DNA from: Parapristionchus giblindavisi
Lineage: Eukaryota; Nematoda; Chromadorea; Rhabditida; Diplogasteridae
Direction: 5' to 3'
Assembly (NCBI GenBank): GCA_943737045.1
Contig: CALSFV010000221.1
Span: forward strand, 558,001 to 622,000
Length of the DNA: 64,000 nucleotides
The notes below the pieces were generated by a model. That model saw nothing but the letters and a program-made list of their open reading frames with translations. It was not told where the DNA came from and did not search any database. This document shows, one piece after another, positions 13,153-25,900 of this stretch (its first letter is position 1; every line of letters starts with the position of its first letter). The translations under genes were made by a program, and so were the position numbers.

Positions 13153-14217
13153 ATGAAGAAACTTCTTTGTATCTTTTTCCTCACCTTACAACTTCGACAA
13201 TGGTTTGCTTTCAATCCTATGTTAGCGTACTTCATATATTTTCAGCTATTATCTAAAGTGTCACAAACAAATTCACAAAATTAGATTGGATGACAAGTAT
13301 TTTTTTACAAACGACACTGAAAAAATGGAAATAAGAACCGAATTGGCCCTTATTAGTGCCTTTCTTGATGGAAATAATGATTGGTGGCAGAAAAGGGTCG
13401 ATCAAATTTCAATCAATTGCAATGATGATAATATTTGTGAATATTATAATGATCACAATCGAAGGAAGTGCCCTGTACGTGAAATCCTCATTCATTCTTA
13501 AACAATGGAAAGTGTTCTAGAAACTGTTCGAATCTAATAATTGTAAGGACATGCCTATTTGTGCTTGTAAAGAATCAGAGTGAGCCCAAAATATTTCGAC
13601 ATCCCGCAAATATAATCGATCTATTTAATTTCAGTAATTGTCATAACATAACGCAATTCATTTGTGATACGAATATAGTAGATGATCAATTATCCCATCT
13701 TGGCAGAAATATTAATGAAACAAAGAAATATCTCTGTGGAAAGTTTTCCATGCCAGAGTCAGTCTATTATGTTATTTCGCTGTTTTGAAGTATGACTTGC
13801 AGATCTTATATTCAATGTAAAGAGGGCTCAGTCGTGTTTGATGAAGATGTATTTGACAATCTTTATAATGAAATGCTCCCGAATGAAATAACACGCGATA
13901 CTGTCTACCATAGTTTATTGTACAGGGAAATAGTAAACTTCCTTGAATCAGCTCCATCAGTAAATTGTTCCGGATATTGCTCAATTGATTGGAAAGAATA
14001 TCCGAGGAAAAGGAATCTTGCATTCTCTTGCGTAAAGAATCGTTGGGTAAGAATTTGGATATTTTCATGGAATGACTATGCGGAAATGAAATATACAAAT
14101 AAAAGTGAAAAAAGTGAAACCTTTGAGATAACTTGTGACTAAAGTAAACAAGATTTTTTGTTAGCGTAAATACGCCTCGAAAAATATAAAGTGATTTTTT
14201 AGTTAATGTGATAAGAG

Positions 14218-15488
14218 CGATATCACGAGAGATTGCATGAAATCCAATATTTTCGGAACAATTTTCGAAAAAGTATTTTTGATTTCTATGAAACTTTTAT
14301 AAGTGAGTACCCAGGGGACAAGAAAATTATTGATCCCGGTCCCAGGTCTCAAAGCCGGCTTTTAGGTATTTCACGGTTCTAAAATTCGAAAAATCATAAC
14401 TTCTTTCAAAATTAGTCTGGAAAGCTGTTCGGCAACTCAAAAAATGTAGAAAAATATGACAAAAAACTTTTCTTTTGCATGTGTGATGCGCAAAACAAAT
14501 AGAAAAAAGTTGTGATTAAAATTTTCGGAACAATTTACGAAAAAGTATTTTTGATTTCTATGAAACTTTTATAAGTGAGTACCCAGGGGACAAGAAAATT
14601 ATTGATCCCGGTCCCAGGTCTCAAAGCCGGCTTTTAGGTATTTCACGGTTCTAAAATTCGAGAAATCATAACTTCTTTCAAAATTAGTCTGGAAAATTGT
14701 TCGGCAACTCAAAAAATGTAGAAAAATATGACAAAAAACTTTTCTTTTGCATGTGTGATGCGCAAAACAAATAGAAAAAAGTTGTGATTAAAAAACCTTT
14801 TTTTGTTTGAAACGCATGCACAAGAGAAATACATGAGTTTTCTTTATTCACACGGTTTTTCAGACAAGGTAAAAAAACACCAAAAAAAATTTAAATCTTA
14901 ATTCATGTATTTCTCTTGTACATGAGTTTCAGACAAAACGTTCAACATGAAAGTTGTTCTACTCGACGAGCTCTTCAATATGAGTACAAATATGAGGGGG
15001 TTTGAAAGCAAAAATATTTTCGGGTCGTCTTCAGGTTGATTTTGTGAAAAAAATACCTTTTTTTTATTTTTTTATTTTTTTATTAACTAATCTTGCACTG
15101 TTCTTTAATAATCTGCATAGAAATTCTGCGCCTTCTGGCATCTAAGATACGAACAAATTATTTTTGTAATTTTAAAAAAGGTTTTTTTATCACAACTTTT
15201 TCCTATTTGTTTTGCGCATCACACATGCAAAAGAAAAGTTTTTTGTCATATTTTTCTACATTTTTTGAGTTGCCGAACAATTTTCCAGACTAATTTTGAA
15301 AGAAGTTATGATTTTTCGAATTTTAGAACCGTCAAATACCTAAAAGCCGGCTTTGAGACCTGGGACCGGGATCAATAATTTTCTTGTCCCCTGGGTACTC
15401 ACATATAAAAGTTTCATAGAAATCAAAAATAGTTTTTTCGAAAATTGTTCCGAAAATATTGGATTTCATGCAATCTCTCGTGATATCG
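14218..15488. mobile_element. Foldback element with one arm tandemly duplicated
   Basis: The left end CGATATCACGAGAGATTGCA returns inverted at 15467-15488. The left arm unit, about 280 bp (about 14235-14515), is directly repeated at about 14520-14795, whereas the inverted right arm (about 15170-15490) has it once. The inner part (14900-15030) carries the same core as the 6306-8102 element (GTTCTACTCGACGAGCTCTT). It lies in the gene 2 intron 14047-15990. No open frame of interest. Confidence 0.8.
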
Positions 15489-18400
15489 AATTCAACTCAA
15501 CAACTGTAATATTTTTTGGTATTGACGAGAAAAGAAATTCCCTGATTTATATTATAATTAGAAGCTCGACGAGTAAAGTTCATTGGCACTTGGAAAGGTC
15601 AGCCAGTCTTCATAGACTGCTATTGTACAATGTACTTGCATAAGAAAATGACAAACTGCATCTAAATACCGAGACACCGGGCATTTACATACAGTTGCAC
15701 TATCTCGCCTAAATCTCAATTACCCCTCCTCTTCCTCTCACCTAACCCGTCTGACCTTCGACGCGCTGATTTGATATTTAAAAGAGATCGGCATAGTTTA
15801 TGAACCATGCAAAACAGGAAATAGTCATTGCGGACTCTCCGTACCAATAAAACAAGTGATTTTTATATGCTCAATATCATAGACTGCTAGCACAGTGAAA
15901 CGACACATGTTTCACTATTTTTTAAATATTAAAAAAATGATTTATATATACCTCTATCTGCGATATATTTAATTGTTAACAATCTTTTAGGTTAACGAAC
16001 AATTAAAATGTGAGGATCCAACAACGTGCAAATGTGGAACCGAGTATGCTAACAATCTTATCGCTCATTCATATTTCATTGTTACAGTAACTGTAATGAT
16101 GTCCGATCATTGATTTGTGATAACTCTTCGACATTTCAACTATTGGATAATGATTCTGTGAACATCACTGAAAATGTCAGGAGTCATATTTGCAACGGCA
16201 GTGAACTTCCATTCGAAACGCCCGAGTTACTGTAAGATAAATCAATAATTCTATTTTCAAGTTTTACTCATACAGAACGTGCCTATCCGTAAAAAAGGAC
16301 CTTGACTACGATTGGCCAGAAAAAGCCAATTTGACGATGTGGAGACATGAAATCGGCATTAGTCGATTAAAATTGATTGCCGAATTAGTCGAAAACGCTG
16401 GATCAATGAAATGTATGGGCGAATGTTATCTCACTTTTGACTTTGGATAAAATAGAAGCCGGTTGTAAAGTAAGTTGTGGTCAACTATCTATATTACAAT
16501 AAATGAAATTTGTTTGCAGGCCATAGGCGATCAATATGAATATGATTATTATTGTTGTCGTACAAGCAAGTTCGTGTTTTATTTTACAATAATTCGACTA
16601 TGTTCTCCGAAATATTTGTATTGTTTAATACCCACAACATTTTTTTGTTCAGCCACTGCAATAATGCAACTGACATGATTTGCACTGGTGAATGGAAAGG
16701 GCTTGAAAGTGGCTATGATGACTATGATGACACAAGTGATGAGTTTAAAAATGCCGCCAAAATGAGGATATGCCAGAACCGCAGTGGAAACAGTGTGTAA
16801 GAAAAAATATTAAAATAAGGATTATTTGTAATGATGTCAATTCATCGCAGGAAACCAAAGCCATTCCAATGCATCAATGCTCGTGAGATTATACACACCA
16901 AAGGATTGAAGCATACTGACCTCAAAGCAATCAATGACCTTCGTAAAATAGCGAAGGATTTTGAAAATTCTGAATCGGAAGATTGTGAAACAGCTTGCTT
17001 CATAGCTGTTGAGAAGGAAGAACGCTACAATTTAATTAAATCTGGTTGCAAGGTGGTTCATTAAGTTATCGTTTTTTTTCAAGGTGAATGTCAGTAATTA
17101 TTTTCAGGAAGATCGACCATCGATATATAAATGTTCAAGTCTGGAGAAATGTGAATGCAAATCAAAGTATTTTTGGCACAATATTCATTTGCATTCAGTT
17201 TAAATATTTCAGTAATTGTAACAATGTAACCAGAATTATTTGTGAAACTGATTGGTTCGATTCCGTTAAAGGTGTCAAAGTTGGACGAAAACAAATTTGC
17301 AATCCCCGGTCAGTTCAAGCGTTATAGTGGAAGCGCCAAACAATACAGAGTAGATTGTGAAACCGACGCATACGCGCATGCACAGGTAGATGAGGGATCT
17401 CCAAAAGTATTTTCAACTGTTGCTAAGTTGATCTTCGAGTGCTGGAAAATCGATAATTCATAGGAGACTGGTTCTTGATTATATATTTAAAGTTTCTAAA
17501 ATATTGGAATGAACGTGAATGAAAATAACAAATCGGTAAAAATATTTGCATCCTCGGGGAGTCGAACCAGGGAGGTCATGGTCTGAAGAATTATCGATTT
17601 TATTCGCTGGAAGATCAACTTTGAAACTACTTTTGAGCATCCGTTGCCTACCTGTACATGCACGTATGGCTCGATTTCAGTATCTTCTCCGTATAATATC
17701 CTTGTTTTGTTATAGAAAGTTTCATTAGATTATGTGTAATATTATTATTATTTTAATTATTATTATTATTTACATAATTAATAGTAATAGTATTATTATT
17801 CTTTCAATATTACTTTTTTTCTGTCAGATATCTTGTTCAATGTAAGAGTTTATCTGTACCTTCTTGAATGGGGCCGACATGTCCTATTTCGAGATGCGAC
17901 ACAGTCGTGTGAAATCACTCATAGTCGCCGATACATACCGTCAAGCTATAATCGATATTCAATCAGCACCAATTATTGATTGTACCGGACAATGTTTCTC
18001 TGTTGCCAATGAATCCGGAGTATTCGCAGGGTGCGAGTATGTTAGGGTGAGTACAAAAGTTGACTTTTGGTTTATTGTTAGTCTTACACCACCCCATATA
18101 GATACAGAGTTACATAAAGAGATTATCTATCGTGTTAACGATTAATCTTAAAGGTAGAGTCCCCCGAATATGTTGGTGAGCGAACTGTGAAGCCAGAAAA
18201 TTAGCGAAAGTCATTCTACATATTAGTTTATGCTAATTCAATTTATTGATCTCTAGAATCATGAATGAGTCATGCTTGATGGTGCAGGAAAAGACGGGAG
18301 TTTTTGAAATGTTTAAGGATCGGCAATAGATTTCAAACCCGCGAAGTTCCGCTATCTAGTACGCGCTTTCACCACTGCCACAAGGGATTGTTGAATGGTC

Positions 18401-19336
18401 ATGCAAATTTCTTGTACATCTCTTAGCCCTTGCACAACCGATATGTTATGCATTTGCACTGACATTCCATCTTTAATGATTTGAATCTCGCTCTGTTCAC
18501 ATTATACATTTGTATCATTTATAAGATAGCGAGAGAGTGCGGCCAGAGCGGAGAGTTTCAAATTAGCTCGGTCTGTCACTGTAGGGTTATTTATTTATTC
18601 ATTTATCATACATCAAAAAGATGTGACATCATTTGAGTAAAAAAGTAAATGAAATTACGTGGGGTTAAATAAGGGTGAATGATATGAGAGGAAGTGCAGC
18701 TCGTAAGAAAATATTTTCTTGCACTCGAACACTTTGCCCTTGTTGAAACACCCTTGTGGTGTACGATAAATAAATAAATAAATAATAAATAAATAGACTT
18801 TGGTGTGTATCAAGATCTATCAATGATACATTAGGTTGGCAATACTTTGGGCAAGTTCGAATTGGTTCAATATATATCGGACTAAATCGGGAATCTAATA
18901 GGAGGGAAAATACTGATCGAAACACTGTTTAGAAAATTAAAAACCTCAAATTATACCTCGAATTTGCAGAAAGAAATAACCGAAGAATGTACCGATCCGT
19001 TGAATTGTACCTGCAATATTGAGTAATATATGATCCTTATTAATAATTATACAAAATCTTTTTTTGCAGTAATTGCAATGATTTCTACAGTGGAGTTTGT
19101 TCGACAGAGTTCGAGATTCCATTTAGGAACAAAACTGCGGGAAAGAAATATGTATGCGAAGGAGGAATAAATCCATTTGAAGAGTAAGAAATATGTAATT
19201 AAAAAGTAATAATTTGTTGAGAGTACGCACAATGTCTTGTCTGAGATTTTGGCTTTCCAAAGGAAGGCATATTATTGCGAAATATAAAATCAGTACGGCG
19301 AACTTCAGACGGGTTTGGTAAATATCGAGTACGCAG

Positions 19337-19340
<4 letters not shown>

Positions 19341-19374
<34 letters not shown>
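19341..19374 (+). repeat. (GA)n microsatellite
   Basis: Seventeen uninterrupted GA units in a gene 2 intron. Confidence 0.95.
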
Positions 19375-19378
<4 letters not shown>

Positions 19379-21840
19379 AAAAGGGGGGGATTGGGATCAT
19401 TCTTCGAATATTTCTGTATTTAGTAGAGAGCACTTCTGTATTTAGCAGGTAGTCGCAAAGTTTTTACGGAGGTACATTTTATACGCACAATATTATATTG
19501 CTTTCAGAATACCTCAGTTTCAATGTGCATCACTTGTCGTTAACAAATTCCTGTATTCAAATTAGTAAGAATATTTATTGCTAGCATCAAATGTAATTAA
19601 GGTCTATGTCTAATTAAATTATCCAGTTTCACCAACACATAAAGTCCCGCAGTGTCTCCGTTCTCTCCAAGTTCTACGAGATAGAGATCTCTTGGTGTCT
19701 CTTTCTCTGATGTGCTCTGCTATTAGATTTATACATATAGCGTGTGTAAAAAAACTAATTATAAAATTTTCAACGCTTTTTCTGGATTTCATTGCCAAAT
19801 GTTTGTTTACGTATATAATTCAAAAAAATGAAAAAAAATCGTTGAGAAAATGAAAAAAAATGTTAAAAAATTAGTCTACTATAAAATGCTTGAGTGGAAA
19901 TACTTTGTACTTAAAGTAATACTTTCGTGATTGATGACATAAAATGACCTAAAATCACCTAAAAGGACTTCGTATGCCTTTAATAACGGGTTGTACCTTT
20001 ACCTGTGATCTCGGAGATCTCCACGACCACCCTGATCTCCTTCAACTGTCAACATTATACTGAAAATCAGGAGTGTACATGAAGTTAATATTTGCAGCAT
20101 GGGTCCAGACTTTACCCTAGATTCCATGGATGCGACGCGTGTGAATGAAAGTAATCTTCAAAGATTGTCAAAGGATAATCAGAGGAAGGCACTCGGTCAC
20201 TTTCGATCAGCTAAAACAATAAACTGCAGCGGCTTTTGTTACTATTTTATTCATGAAGTCAAAGAGAAAATGAATATAGCCGCAGGATGTTATGATAATC
20301 CCAAATTTGAAGTATGTATAGAGTAACTGTAGTACACAGTATATTATACATGATATGGTTTTAATTGATTAATAATTTTAGTACGTACAGGAAGATATAT
20401 GTGAATTGACGCATTGCAAGTGTAGAACCAGGTGGGCTAATCTATTTCTCGAATATACGTGAACACAAAAATGGATAAAACACAAAGAGAAATATAACCT
20501 TACTATTCAAGGGTTTGGTTACAACGCAGCAACTAGGGTTTTTTCTCTTATTTTATTCAGTTCGAATATTAACTGCAGATATTCATGTATCGTATATTGT
20601 TTAGTTCGTGCAATGATTTCTACAAAAATCGATGTCTAAAGTACAAGAAAGATCGGTTATGCGATGAACTTGAAGAAGACGAGGAGACGACTACAACTAA
20701 ACGGACGACTACAACGAGGAGGAAAACGGTGCATATACTGAGAAAAAAAAACAATTCGCTAGCTGAAAAAAAATTTCCTACAACAAGAGAATTATTCCCT
20801 GTCATATAAGGGAATAATAAGATAAGAGATATAAGAGCCTTACGTTACTGGGAATAATTCTCCTGGCGTACCTCATTTGCTAGGGAATTTTTTGAGAGTG
20901 TAGTCTTCCACCGACACATTGCAAAGATTTTTTGGTTCAATTTCAATATTCGGAATTCAGTTTTTTTAGACTACCACGTATAGAAGAAAAGATTTAAACG
21001 AGGAAGAAGACGATGAAGAAGATCATGATGAATATAGACGTAACAATAAGAATAAAGAAACGAATATTAAAGATGAAGATGATTATGATGTTTACAATGA
21101 ACAAAGAAATGTTTATGATTACAAGTATCTATGATTTAGTTATATAAGATTTAATACTATTTAGTACATTTTCAGGGCCATCCTCCTTATCTTACCGATG
21201 TTCTTCTTCTGAATAATCCCGAATACATGGGATATGATAATATCTTTTTTATTGATAAAAATATATTTGCTCAAATGGTATTCGAAATAGTCTACAAAAT
21301 GAATTAATACACGGGTCCTGAAATGGTGAATGAGCAGTTTTCACTTTTTTAAGAAAAAAAAAGCCAAAAAAAGAGGCAGACGAGCACCATTACGTTTTAT
21401 CTGTGCTATAGAGAAAGCGAGATTTTGTAGTCGGAATTTCACTGAGAAGGTGTATAAGATACACGTATTCCAAACACGTGTAGTCGAAAAAATTAAATGA
21501 TTCAGATGAGATTACCCAGATACTGGACAATCAATGCTCTGAACGATCAGTGACTTTACGATTAGGATTAAAGATGGAAACCCGCCAGTTTTTTCGCGAT
21601 AAGAATGTTCGAGTAGCATGGTAGAGATTCAGCACACGAAACGATAGACATACCTGCTATTGAATCATGATACGGGAGATGACGTGTATCAATTAAAGAT
21701 AGAATTCATATTCAGGCCACATCTATCACTAAGGGCACCCCAAGCTACATAATGAGTCTATGCCCTCTCTGCGAGAGAGTGGACAGTAAAACTAGTATCC
21801 CAAGTATCCCAAGACTGCGTGACAATAGAAGAAAAGCCGG

Positions 21841-22068
21841 TGTGGCTCAGTAACATTCGGGTGTTGCGCCACTGACGCCGGACACCGACCTCACCAATTT
21901 GGCTCGAAAAATTTTTGTGGATACCCCCATGACTCCCTATCACAAAATGGGTATTCATTAGGGCTAGGTCCTTGAAACACAGATGTGGCGGGTTCTCGAA
22001 ATTTGAAAACTCGATTTTTACGAAAAAAATTGGAGCGACCTAGGTTCAATGTTAGTGTCGAATAATTA
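21841..22068. mobile_element. Solo arm of the TTAA foldback family
   Basis: Matches the outer arm of the 6306-8102 element: GCCGGACACCGACCTCACCA, then ATCACAAAATGGGTATTCAT and GGAGCGACCTAGGTTCAATG. The partner arm is missing, so this is a deletion remnant. Confidence 0.7.
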
Positions 22069-22374
22069 CACTCTCCCTCCCTCTCTCTATACAGTCCGAG
22101 GAGAGACGGGTTAGGTAGGCGTCGGTGGCGTTCGCATCGACAGAGGATGGTGTATGGTAGAGTGAATGTATGGAACTAGTGTATGGAGTGAAGAGTGATT
22201 CCCCCCCCCCCCCCCTCTCTTTCTCTATTCTATACTCACAATAGAAATATTTAGGAAAATATTGTGAAAATTCAAAATTAGTCAATTCATATGCTATGCT
22301 AATTTAAATGTCCACGCTGGTAACACGAAGACGGAGAAAGTGATAGTGTTGCCAGAGCGGGGAATTATCTTTAA

Positions 22375-22714
22375 AGATGGTGGCCCGCGAATGTTCAGAT
22401 AAATCACTGCACCCCACTTGTACGAATGCAAAGTGATATGCGAAGAGTTAGCGTAGCCTCTAATCTATCCCATAGCGCAGTGGTAAACGTTCAGACTCGT
22501 TACCCGTTTGACGCAAGTTCGAAACCTATTGCCGAATTTCCTCAATTTTCAAAAAGCGCGCCCTTCCCTGAACCGGGCCTGATGGTTCATTAATGTTTCT
22601 AGCGATCAATAGACTAAATCAGCACAAAATAAATAGTGTACTGTACGTAGAATAACTTTTGCTACCTTTCTGCCTTCACTGTTTGTTCACGAAAATATTC
22701 GTGGGACACCACCT
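22375..22714. mobile_element. MITE family B with tRNA-like core, copy 2
   Basis: AGATGGTGGCCCGCGAATG at the left and its inverted partner at the right, flanked by TTAA at 22371-22374 and 22715-22718. The core repeats the tRNA-like A and B boxes of copy 1, nearly base for base. Confidence 0.82.
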
Positions 22715-22775
22715 TTAAAATTATCTTCGAGCGAGGTAACCCCCCCCCCCATTGATTTATTTACGTCTATTTCTG

Positions 22776-22973
22776 TCATACACAACAATTCATTGATAGA
22801 TTATTTCATTCGTGAACTGTTCTACGTATTTTCGATGATTTTCCATAATTAATTTTTAATATTTCAAGATTCATTTTCAATGATTTAATTACATTCATTT
22901 GCCTATAATATGATATTAAATAACCTTTCGTTCATTTCTACTATACACAGTGTTGTATTGTGGTTGACATCAA
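22776..22973 (+). promoter_or_regulatory. Conserved upstream block of the gene family (gene 3 copy)
   Basis: Begins just after the 22740-22750 poly-C tract. Carries CACAACAATTCATTGATAGA, TTCATTTCTACTATACACAG and TGTTGTATTGTGGTTGACAT immediately before the ATG, as in genes 2, 4 and 5. Confidence 0.55.
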
Positions 22974-25900
22974 ATGAAGAAACTTCTTTGTATCTTATTA
23001 CTTCAACAATGGTTGGCTTTCAATGCTGTAGCATGATTTTTGCGTGACTACATATAATTTCAGCTCTTCTAGCAGTTGTCACCACAAGCTTAAGAAAATT
23101 ATACAAGATAGACCTTTTTCTGCAGACAAAGAAATAACGGAAAAACAATACGAATTGATTCTTCTTAGGAAGTTCCTACAAAATAGTGAAAAATGGGGAG
23201 GTGTTGAACGGAGATTGTATGAAAAAATTTCAATTGATTGTTATAATACTAGAATTTGCGAATATTATAACGGTTACGATGGAAGGAACTGCCCTGTACG
23301 TAACATTTATATTAATTCTCAAACAATTGGAAGTGTTTTAGAAATTGTTCACATCTACATCTGAAAATTGCGGGGAGATGCCCATATGTGCATGTAAAGA
23401 CTCAGAGTGAGTTTACAACATATTTTTAGACCGAATTAAAATATAATCGATTGATTTCATTTCAGTAACTGTAATGACATAACTGAAGTAATTTGTGACA
23501 CGAATATTGTAGATGATCAATTGTCTCATCTATCCAGAAATATAAATACAACAAAAGACTATATCTGTGAAAGAAATGATATTCTGCCAAAGTCTGTCTT
23601 TCATGTCATTTATTTGCATTCAAATATAACTTTCAGTTACACTATTCAATGTAAAGAAGGCTCAGTCGTATTTGATGAAAAAGTTTTTGCTAATCTTTAC
23701 AATAGAAAAGCCTCGAATGGAACAACACGAAATACTGTCTATCGTAGTTTATTGTACAGAGAAATAGTATTGGGCCTTGAATCATTCCCATCAATCTCTT
23801 GTAATGGATCTTGTTCAATTCGTTGGAAGAATGATATCGATGATAGGAATCGGACACTTATATTCTCTTGTGCAGAGAATCATTGGGTAATAATTATATT
23901 ATTTTCATAAAATGACCATGTCGATAAGAAATATTTAAATAAAAGTGAAAACTATTTGTAATATTTTTAAAAAATCCATCAAGAGGGAGGAAGTTTCCTA
24001 GAAATTCAATTCCTAGAAATGTCAACTTTTACTGCCCTTCTGTCTTTTCAGTATGGTAGCAAAACTATTCTATCGACTCCACCTTCAAAATGCGAAGATC
24101 CGACAAAGTGCAAATGTGGAACCGAGTATGCTAAGATTCGTAGATTATTCATTCATATTTCATTGTTTACAGTATTTGTAATGATGTCCGATCACTTATG
24201 TGTGATAACTCTTCGACATTTCAACTATTGGATAATGATTCTATGAACATCTCTGAAAATGTCAGAAGTCATATTTGCAACGGCAGTGAACTTCCATTCG
24301 AAACGCCTGAGTCTATGTAAGTAAGAGCAAAATCTCGATTTAAAGATGGAGACCCTCGAGTGTTTTTCGTGATAAGACTGCTCTGATAGAATGATAGAGA
24401 TTCATCGCACGAATCGAAAGACATATATGATTTATTACTGATATGTTTAAAGCTCACCATGCGCATTGAAAATACAACTTTCAAGGCATGTAGAGAGTGC
24501 CCATCCGATTTGCATACTTGGCTGTCTCATTTTCTCATTGTCCCTTACGCCAATTACCATATAATATAAGCAATATTCGACATGCTTAACGTGGCGGGAG
24601 TCAGTCATGCCAACTTAAAGATTTTGCTCGTTTAGAATGTGCTTATCTGTGAAAACGGATCTTGACTATGATTGGCCTGACGAAGCCAATTTGACGATGT
24701 GGAGAAATGAAATCGGCATTAGTCGACTAAAATTGATTACCGAATTAGTCCAAAACGCTAAATCGATAAAATGCATGGGCGAATGTTATATCAACTCGAC
24801 TAAGGATACAATTGAAGCCGGATGTAGAGTACGTTTTATCCAACCGTATTTGAATATGTGCTCTTATTGCAGGAAACAGGAGATAACGAGAGATATTTTG
24901 ATGACTCTCATGGCTGTCGTACTCGCAAGTTCGTGTATTCTTTTTTGTGATCTCCTTATTTTCAGAAATATTTGTATTACTTAACATGTTATTTTTCCGT
25001 TCAGTCATTGCAATAATGCCACTGATATGATATGTAATGATAACTGGCAAGGACTTGAAATGCAGTACACAAGTAATGAGCTCAAAAATACCGCCAAAAT
25101 GAGGATATGTCAGCAAGGCAGTGGAGACATTTCGTATGCAATAATATTATAATAATAATTATCTGCATTGATGTCAATCTATTACAGGAAACCAAAGCCA
25201 TTCAAATGTATTAAATCACGTTTGAAAATTTACGAATTTGCGAGGGACAATACCATGCTCGATGCAATCTTTGAGCTTGAAAAAATAGTGGATGACTTTG
25301 ACTCAACTAGATGGGAAATCTGCGATACAGCTTGCTCTGTAACAACTAAAATTGTCACCTCGGAATATGGCTATTACGTGACACCGTTCAAGGAAATTAA
25401 AGCCGATTGCAAGGTGGTGCAGTTTGTTTCATTAAGAATGGTTTCTTTTGAATAGTGTAGCATTATATTGAATATTACTAAATACCATCGTCAAAATCCT
25501 CACAATGTCACAATCCAATGATGGGCTATGATTCGGGTTAGTAGAACGTTCAAGGCTTGTGAGAAAACTATTAAAACTGAACTCTATTTCCTAAGAGACC
25601 CCAAATTTTCCGCCGAGATTAAGAAAAAAATTTTTATTTTAAAATTAGAATTTAAAAAAAAATCCTAGATCCGTAATTTCAGAAAGATCGACCATCGATA
25701 TTTGAATGTACAAGTTTGGAGAAATGTGAATGCAAATCAAAGTATTATATTTTAACGCCAATAGTGACTTTATTCAGTTAAATTTTTTAGCAAGTGCAAC
25801 AATTTAACCAGAATCATTTGTGAAACTGATTGGTTTGATTCCGTCAAAGGTGTAAAAATTGGAAGGAAACGAATGTGCAATCCCGGGTTAGTTCATGCGT

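Larger units (their letters stand above)
13153..21212 (+). pseudogene. Gene 2 of the cysteine-rich module family, full exon set but two apparent frameshifts
   Basis: Exons: 13153-13220, 13246-13474, 13521-13579, 13635-13757, 13803-14046, 15991-16043, 16088-16231, 16276-16469, 16520-16569, 16653-16796, 16851-17052, 17108-17166, 17213-17308, 17828-18046, 18970-19022, 19070-19183, 19508-19564, 20098-20311, 20382-20431, 20605-20728, 20970-21124, 21176-21212. The start ATG opens a signal peptide (MKKLLCIFFLTLQLRQWFAF) that splices in phase 2 to the first Cys exon. Then follow six Cys-rich modules, a Thr-rich linker, a charged tail and the hydrophobic end KAILLILPMFFF. Two lesions: exon 16276-16469 is 194 nt where genes 1, 3 and 4 have 193 (an extra T near 16437), giving TAA at 16448; exon 17828-18046 is 219 nt where genes 4 and 5 have 220, giving TGA near 17865. 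Either a young pseudogene or, less likely, two base-calling errors. All other exons are open and phase-consistent. Confidence 0.72.
21213..22775. other. Gene 2 to gene 3 spacer with repeat fragments
   Basis: Holds a solo foldback arm (21841-22068), a MITE B copy (22375-22714) and poly-C tracts at 22201-22215 (15 C) and 22740-22750 (11 C). No exon of the family and no other gene is seen. Confidence 0.7.

Noticed and set aside
17541..17585. Possible tRNA gene (GGGAGTCGAACCAGGGAGG, minus strand)
   Set aside because: Only the 3' half pattern is present; no D arm or acceptor partner can be found upstream.
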